DNA from: Gemmatimonadota bacterium
GTDB taxonomy: Bacteria > Gemmatimonadota > Gemmatimonadetes > Gemmatimonadales > GWC2-71-9
DNA length: 9,870 nucleotides
NCBI GenBank assembly: GCA_003220855.1
Contig: QHTP01000041.1
Location: 1-9,870 of the forward strand
Direction: 5' to 3'
Positions 6,472 to 9,870 of the stretch are shown here, in pieces. The translations under genes were made by a program, and so were the position numbers. The stretch's first letter is position 1. Each line of letters starts with the position of its first letter. The notes under the pieces were generated by a model, which was not told the DNA's origin, ran no database searches, and worked only from the letters and a program-made list of their open reading frames with translations.

Positions 6472-7339
6472 CTTTGTGAAGTCCTCCTTGGCGGCGGGCG
6501 TTTCAGGCTTCGCCGCCGGCCCGCTTGCGAGATTGCGTCCGCGGGCGCAGCCCGCGATCAAAAAGGGGCTGGTGTTCGACATGGTGCCCGCGAACCTGAG
6601 TTACGCCGATCGCTTCACATTGGCCCGCGATGCCGGGTTTCAAGTTGTGCAAGCGCTGACGGAGCCCGACGAGCGCAAAGCCGATGCAATGAAACAGGCG
6701 GCCGACGCGGCGGACATGCGCATTGATTCCGTCATGAATGTGGATCACTGGAAGTATCCGCTCTCCTCCAGCGATCCCACGGTGATCGAGAAGAGCCTCA
6801 GCGGCATGCGCACATCGCTTCGTAACGCCCAGCTCTGGGGCGCCGATGCCGTGCTGCTCGTCCCTGCCGTTGTGAATCCGCAAACCTCCTATCACGATGC
6901 CTGGACGCGGTCCCAGGCGCAGATTCGCAAACTGCTGCCGCTGGCGGGGGAGCTCAAGGTCGTGATCGCCATCGAGGAGGTCTGGAACAAATTCCTGCTC
7001 AGCCCGCTCGAGATGGTCCAATACATCGACGAGTTGCACAGCCCCTGGGTACAAGCCTGGTTTGATGTGGGGAATGTCGTGCTGTACGGGTATCCCCAGG
7101 ATTGGATTCGCACGCTGGGCAAACGCATCGTCAAGGTCCACCTCAAGGATTTCAAGCGAAAAGAGGACGGCTACGCCTGGGTGAACCTGGGTGACGGCGA
7201 CGTGGACTGGCCCGCCGTCCGGCAGGCCATCGCGGACGCGGGCTTTACCGGCAGCGCCATCGCCGAGCTGGAGCAGGGCGACGAGGCGTACCTGCGCGAC
7301 GTCAGTCGCAGGATCGACCGCCTGCTCCTGGGCCCGTGA
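6452..7339 (+). CDS. Tat-exported hydroxypyruvate-isomerase-like TIM-barrel protein (third of operon)
   Basis: This is a 295-residue sugar isomerase/epimerase-like TIM barrel. The start at 6452 is preferred over 6446 on Shine-Dalgarno spacing. It begins MRTTRRDFVKSSLAAGVSGFAAG, a Tat-type leader (RRDFV). Expected metal ligands are E175 in VIAIEEVWNKF, D205 in WFDVGN, H230 in VHLKDF and E272 in IAELEQ. The segment ADAVLLVPAVVNPQTSYHDAW (about 131-151) is characteristic of hydroxypyruvate-isomerase-like members. It follows the oxidoreductase with almost no gap, so the three genes from 4315 form one transcript. A role in isomerising, epimerising or dehydrating the product of the neighbouring dehydrogenase is inferred. 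The protein appears complete. It ends 22 bases before a convergent gene; no terminator stem was found in that gap. Confidence 0.9.
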   Translation: MRTTRRDFVKSSLAAGVSGFAAGPLARLRPRAQPAIKKGLVFDMVPANLSYADRFTLARDAGFQVVQALTEPDERKADAMKQAADAADMRIDSVMNVDHWKYPLSSSDPTVIEKSLSGMRTSLRNAQLWGADAVLLVPAVVNPQTSYHDAWTRSQAQIRKLLPLAGELKVVIAIEEVWNKFLLSPLEMVQYIDELHSPWVQAWFDVGNVVLYGYPQDWIRTLGKRIVKVHLKDFKRKEDGYAWVNLGDGDVDWPAVRQAIADAGFTGSAIAELEQGDEAYLRDVSRRIDRLLLGP

Positions 7340-7361
7340 ACGGGGCGAGGACGTAAGAGCG

Positions 7362-8201
7362 CTAGACCGCGAGATTCATCGCCTTCAGGTTACGGATGCT
7401 CCTGCCGAGCTGCGCTGGCGGATCGGCAGCGAGATCCTGCTCCACATAGAAATGCTCGACCCCGTTCTTCTTGGCATGGCCAAGAATGCGCGGGAGATCG
7501 AGCACCCCGGTACCATCAGGCGTGATTGCGGGCATGAGCGCGATGAAGTCCTGCATCGTGCCGCCGTGCTCGAACCGCACCACGACGGTCGGGTCCAGGC
7601 GATCGAACAGTACGCGTGTCGGGATCTGCCCTTCCAGCGGCGTGAAGCCGTAACCGTGATTGTGATACAGGACTTTGAAGCCGAGCCCCTTGGCGCGCGT
7701 CCCGATCGCATTGAGCTCGTCGGCCATCTTGCGGTAGTCGTCGAGCGTCTTGCGACGCTCCTCCGGGATCAGAGCGAGACCGACGTACTTATGCCCGAGC
7801 GTATGAGCGGCTTCGCCCACCTGATCGGTCCGGTCGCGCAGCGTGTCGAGGTCGATATGCGTCGATGGCGACGTGAGCCGATGCGCGTCGAGGCGCGCCC
7901 GGAACTGCGCGGCGGTGAGGCCGAAGTACCCGCTGCCCGAGAAGCCGAGCGTCGTGGCCATGGACTTCCATTGATCCTGAACGGCCTGAACGCTGAACGG
8001 AAACGGACCGAACAGCTCGAGCTCCTGATAGCGGAGTCCCGAAAGCATCGCGAGCGCGCCATCGATGTCATGCTCGAGCAGCTTCGGCAGCGAGAAGGCC
8101 TGCACGCCGATGCGATCGAGCCTTGCAGGGGCTCGCGCACCGAGGGCGAGGCTGGCAGCGGCGCCGCCAGCCATGACAAGGAAAGACCGTCTGTCTACCA
8201 T
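7362..8201 (-). CDS. Tat-exported TIM-barrel isomerase lacking its central metal-ligand block
   Basis: This is a third COG1082-type isomerase, 279 residues. The ATG at 8201 is chosen because AGGAGG (plus 8206-8211) lies just upstream and a Tat-type leader, DRRSFLVMAGGAAASLALG (3-21), starts there. A longer reading to 8324 would only run into the neighbouring gene. Recognisable parts are GVQAFSLPKLL (32-42), FKVLYHNHGYGF (175-186) and VEHFYVEQD (248-256), with E254 as a likely metal ligand. Between V208 and R209 (bases 7578/7577) the expected segment of about 35-40 residues is absent. In relatives it carries the E-x-D-x-x-W strand and the H-x-K-D strand, which supply the Asp and His ligands. 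The reading frame is kept. Without these residues the enzyme should be inactive, unless the gap is an assembly error. It lies 8 bases after the creatininase-family gene, so the two are probably cotranscribed. Confidence 0.85.
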   Translation of the reverse strand: MVDRRSFLVMAGGAAASLALGARAPARLDRIGVQAFSLPKLLEHDIDGALAMLSGLRYQELELFGPFPFSVQAVQDQWKSMATTLGFSGSGYFGLTAAQFRARLDAHRLTSPSTHIDLDTLRDRTDQVGEAAHTLGHKYVGLALIPEERRKTLDDYRKMADELNAIGTRAKGLGFKVLYHNHGYGFTPLEGQIPTRVLFDRLDPTVVVRFEHGGTMQDFIALMPAITPDGTGVLDLPRILGHAKKNGVEHFYVEQDLAADPPAQLGRSIRNLKAMNLAV

Positions 8202-8209
8202 CGGGCCTC

Positions 8210-9100
8210 CTATTGTGGCGTCTTCAACGGATCCTTGCTCCGCTCGTAGAACTCGTTTTGCAACCGCAGGCTCTCCTGGTCCGCTTTGACGGCGCGGATC
8301 GCCTGCACAATCCCGTTGATCCACGTCTTGGCCTCGAACTCACCCAGCTCGCGCGTCGCCGCGGCTCCTTCGCCCGCGTAGTGATTCGGGAACCGCGCGT
8401 ACCACCAGATCCCCGTGTACAGGCCTTCCGGCAGCCCTTTCAACCGTGCCTGATCGGCGCCCGATTCCTGCGGCGCGCGGTCCAGGTGCACCAGATCGGG
8501 CCGGGCGATCATGCTCATGGAGGTTTCGCTCTCGCCGGCATGCATGTCGGTCGCCGGGTTCGACTTGTGCTTGGGCTCGCCCGGCCCGCCGCGCATGATG
8601 CCCAGCACGAAGACGACGTAATCGTGCGGCGTCTCGAGCTGCGACTGCGCGAAGTAGGGAAGCAGGCTGTTGTTGCCGCCGTGGCCGTTCACGATGATGA
8701 TCTTCTTGCAGCCGTTGCGGGCCATCTCGTCGGTGGTCTCCTGCAGCAATTGGAGCTCGAGTCCCCGGCTGTAGGCGACGGTGCCGGGCTGATGCTTCGC
8801 TTCGAAGATTTGCCCGAAATAGTATTCGGGAAACACGATGGCGTATTCCTGCTCCGCGGCGTTGAGGGCCGCGTAGCGCACGTTCAACAGGTCGTTGCCT
8901 AACGGCAGATGCGCTCCGTGCTTCTCCAGGATGCCGAAGGGGAGCAGGCACGTGCCTTGCGCACGAGCGATGCCCTCCTTGAAGTCGGCCGCCGTCAACT
9001 CCTCCCAATGGACTGATGGCTTGTTTTGTGGGGCAGGGGACTGCGCCCAGACGAGCGAGGCGCACAGGGCGTTGATGGAGACCAGCCATGACTTGTACAC
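8210..9100 (-). CDS. Exported creatininase-family amidohydrolase
   Basis: This is a 296-residue creatininase-family metal hydrolase. The start is the GTG at 9100-9098, supported by GGAGG (plus 9105-9109) and by a Sec signal peptide directly after it (about residues 1-20, MYKSWLVSINALCASLVWAQ). Active-site motifs are GILEKHGAHLPLGND (57-70) with E59, H61 and D70, NGHGGN (138-143) with H140, and HAGESETS (187-194) with E190. These match the two-metal centre of the family. Known members open cyclic amides or cleave amide bonds (creatininase, formamide hydrolases, the MftE peptidase). The substrate here is unknown, and an exported form is less common. It sits upstream of a Tat-exported isomerase in a two-gene unit, so its substrate may be a sugar-linked or amide compound handled in the periplasm. 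The protein looks intact. Confidence 0.9.
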   Translation of the reverse strand: MYKSWLVSINALCASLVWAQSPAPQNKPSVHWEELTAADFKEGIARAQGTCLLPFGILEKHGAHLPLGNDLLNVRYAALNAAEQEYAIVFPEYYFGQIFEAKHQPGTVAYSRGLELQLLQETTDEMARNGCKKIIIVNGHGGNNSLLPYFAQSQLETPHDYVVFVLGIMRGGPGEPKHKSNPATDMHAGESETSMSMIARPDLVHLDRAPQESGADQARLKGLPEGLYTGIWWYARFPNHYAGEGAAATRELGEFEAKTWINGIVQAIRAVKADQESLRLQNEFYERSKDPLKTPQ

Positions 9101-9104
9101 GTGT

Positions 9105-9109
9105 CCTCC
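9105..9109 (-). promoter_or_regulatory. Shine-Dalgarno for the GTG-started creatininase-family gene
   Basis: Read on the minus strand this is GGAGG, with 4 bases (ACAC) before GTG 9100-9098. It supports the GTG start over the long upstream extension of the frame to 9334, which would overlap the next gene. Confidence 0.65.
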
Positions 9110-9162
9110 CGTGAAATTGCAGATGCCGTAGCTGCCGTGGATACGATGATAACGCTGCCCCG

Positions 9163-9870
9163 CTAGGGCGTCACGACGTACAAGTCCCCCGACAGGTACT
9201 TGAACCCGCTGTCCACGGCCACCGTCACCACCGTATGCGCTGAGCCGATCTCCCTGGCGATCTGCAGCGCCCCGGCCACGTTGAGTCCGGTGCTCGTGCC
9301 CGCGAAGATGCCCTCGCGCCGAGCGAGCTCCCACGCCATCCGCCGCCCTTCCACCTCGCTGACGCCACGTGCTTCGCTTACCAGGGAGCGGTCCAATTGC
9401 GGCGGAACGAACCCGGGCGCCACGCCCTCGACGCCGTGCGTGCCTGCCTTGCCGCCCGTCAGCACCGACGATGTGGCAGGCTCGAACGCGACGATCCGCG
9501 GCCTGGGCTCCCGCCGCCGCAGCATCCGCGACGCTCCCACCAGCATCCCCGCCGTTCCGACCGCGGCGCAGAAGGTATGGATGGGCCGGTCCATCTGCTC
9601 GAGCAGCTCCTCGCCCAGCGACTCGTAGCCCGCCACCATGTCCGGGTTGCGCATCTGGTCGGTTGCGTAGCTCGGCCCTTCGGATGCGATCTCCCGCGCC
9701 CGCTCCATCATGCGGGGCACCAGATCGGCCGTCAGCTTCCCGCCCTCGCTCTTCAATACGTCGAGCTCGGCGCCGAAGATCTCCATGCTGCGTCGCTTCT
9801 CGAGCGCCACCGCGTCGTTGGTGACGATGCGACAGCGGTAGCCCTTCACCGCGCAGACGAACGCCAGCGA
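9163..9870 (-). CDS. Cysteine-synthase-family PLP enzyme, N-terminus cut by the window edge
   Basis: The frame is open from 9870 and gives the last 235 residues of a fold-type II PLP enzyme of the cysteine synthase/cystathionine beta-synthase family. Seen are SLAFVCAVKGYRCRIV at the fragment start (the usual region after the catalytic Lys and SNTGN-type loop, both outside the window), GAELDVL (about 36-42), YATDQMRNPDMVAGY (69-83), a phosphate-binding loop AVGTAGMLVG (103-112), and GIFAGTSTGLNV (about 189-200) near the PLP pyridine site. It ends KYLSGDLYVVTP. The family makes cysteine from O-acetylserine or related beta-replacement products. AVGTAG in place of the usual GTGGT suggests a divergent subgroup rather than housekeeping CysK. 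It is 62 bases upstream of the creatininase-family gene on the same strand; a promoter for the latter could lie in that gap, but none was clear. Confidence 0.88.
   Translation of the reverse strand, partial: SLAFVCAVKGYRCRIVTNDAVALEKRRSMEIFGAELDVLKSEGGKLTADLVPRMMERAREIASEGPSYATDQMRNPDMVAGYESLGEELLEQMDRPIHTFCAAVGTAGMLVGASRMLRRREPRPRIVAFEPATSSVLTGGKAGTHGVEGVAPGFVPPQLDRSLVSEARGVSEVEGRRMAWELARREGIFAGTSTGLNVAGALQIAREIGSAHTVVTVAVDSGFKYLSGDLYVVTP

Noticed and set aside
5236..6582. Long minus-strand ORF of 448 codons opposite the oxidoreductase
   Set aside because: It mirrors the codon structure of the plus-strand gene, spans the join into the next gene, is rich in Arg/His/Gly and has no family motif. 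It is a high-GC shadow.
1528..7580. Programmed frameshifting or introns as the cause of the broken genes
   Set aside because: No slippery heptamer with downstream structure was evident at the joins, and the missing residues are absent from the window rather than interrupted by extra DNA.
7191..8249. Plus-strand ORF of 352 codons opposite the third isomerase
   Set aside because: It begins inside the second isomerase and runs antisense to a gene with a Tat-type leader and a good ribosome site; its composition is typical of a shadow.
8202..8324. N-terminal extension of the third isomerase to 8324
   Set aside because: It lies within the creatininase-family gene in another frame and would bury the Tat-type leader 41 residues inside the protein.
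8213..8902. Plus-strand ORF opposite the creatininase-family gene
   Set aside because: It is antisense to clear metal-binding motifs and has no own start signals or recognisable domain.
9101..9334. N-terminal extension of the creatininase-family protein to 9334
   Set aside because: It overlaps the PLP enzyme gene, and the signal peptide follows directly after the GTG at 9100.

Overview
The window is high-GC bacterial DNA with tightly packed genes. Its content is a secreted glycosidase, several twin-arginine (Tat) leaders of the RRxF type on TIM-barrel sugar enzymes, and a Gfo/Idh/MocA oxidoreductase. This mix is common in Gemmatimonadota and in Acidobacteriota of the Vicinamibacteria type. 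That placement is inferred from style of gene content, not from a marker gene. No RNA gene, CRISPR array, insertion sequence or phage gene was seen.

Layout. 2-670 (+): C-terminal part of a GH30 glycosidase. 672-2082 (+): two-gene ABC-2 exporter, with an ATPase and a permease that lacks a central block. 2085-2809 (-): secreted beta-barrel-like protein broken by a frameshift. 2810-2950: divergent control region with two inverted repeats. 2951-3478 (+): small exported Ala-rich helical protein, followed by a terminator at 3498-3538. 3540-4202 (-): NADPH-dependent FMN reductase family flavoprotein. 4203-4314: divergent promoter region. 4315-7339 (+): three-gene operon of TIM-barrel isomerase, Gfo/Idh/MocA oxidoreductase and TIM-barrel isomerase, all with Tat-type leaders. 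7362-9100 (-): a third Tat-type TIM-barrel isomerase and an exported creatininase-family hydrolase. 9163-9870 (-): most of a cysteine-synthase-family PLP enzyme, cut by the window edge.

Functionally, 4315-9100 looks like an exported sugar or cyclitol oxidation and isomerisation module. A Tat-exported NAD(P) oxidoreductase would form a keto sugar and Tat-exported isomerases, epimerases or dehydratases would process it. The GH30 enzyme upstream could supply released sugars. The substrate cannot be read from the sequence.

The most unusual feature is a series of deletion-like lesions inside otherwise well-conserved genes. The permease joins abruptly after residue 18. The beta-barrel gene shifts frame at about 2282. 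The oxidoreductase loses a block near its C-terminus and goes out of frame at about 6374. The third isomerase loses the block that should carry two metal ligands at about 7577. Neighbouring genes look full length. Either the assembly has lost short segments or this locus is decaying; both can be tested against reads.
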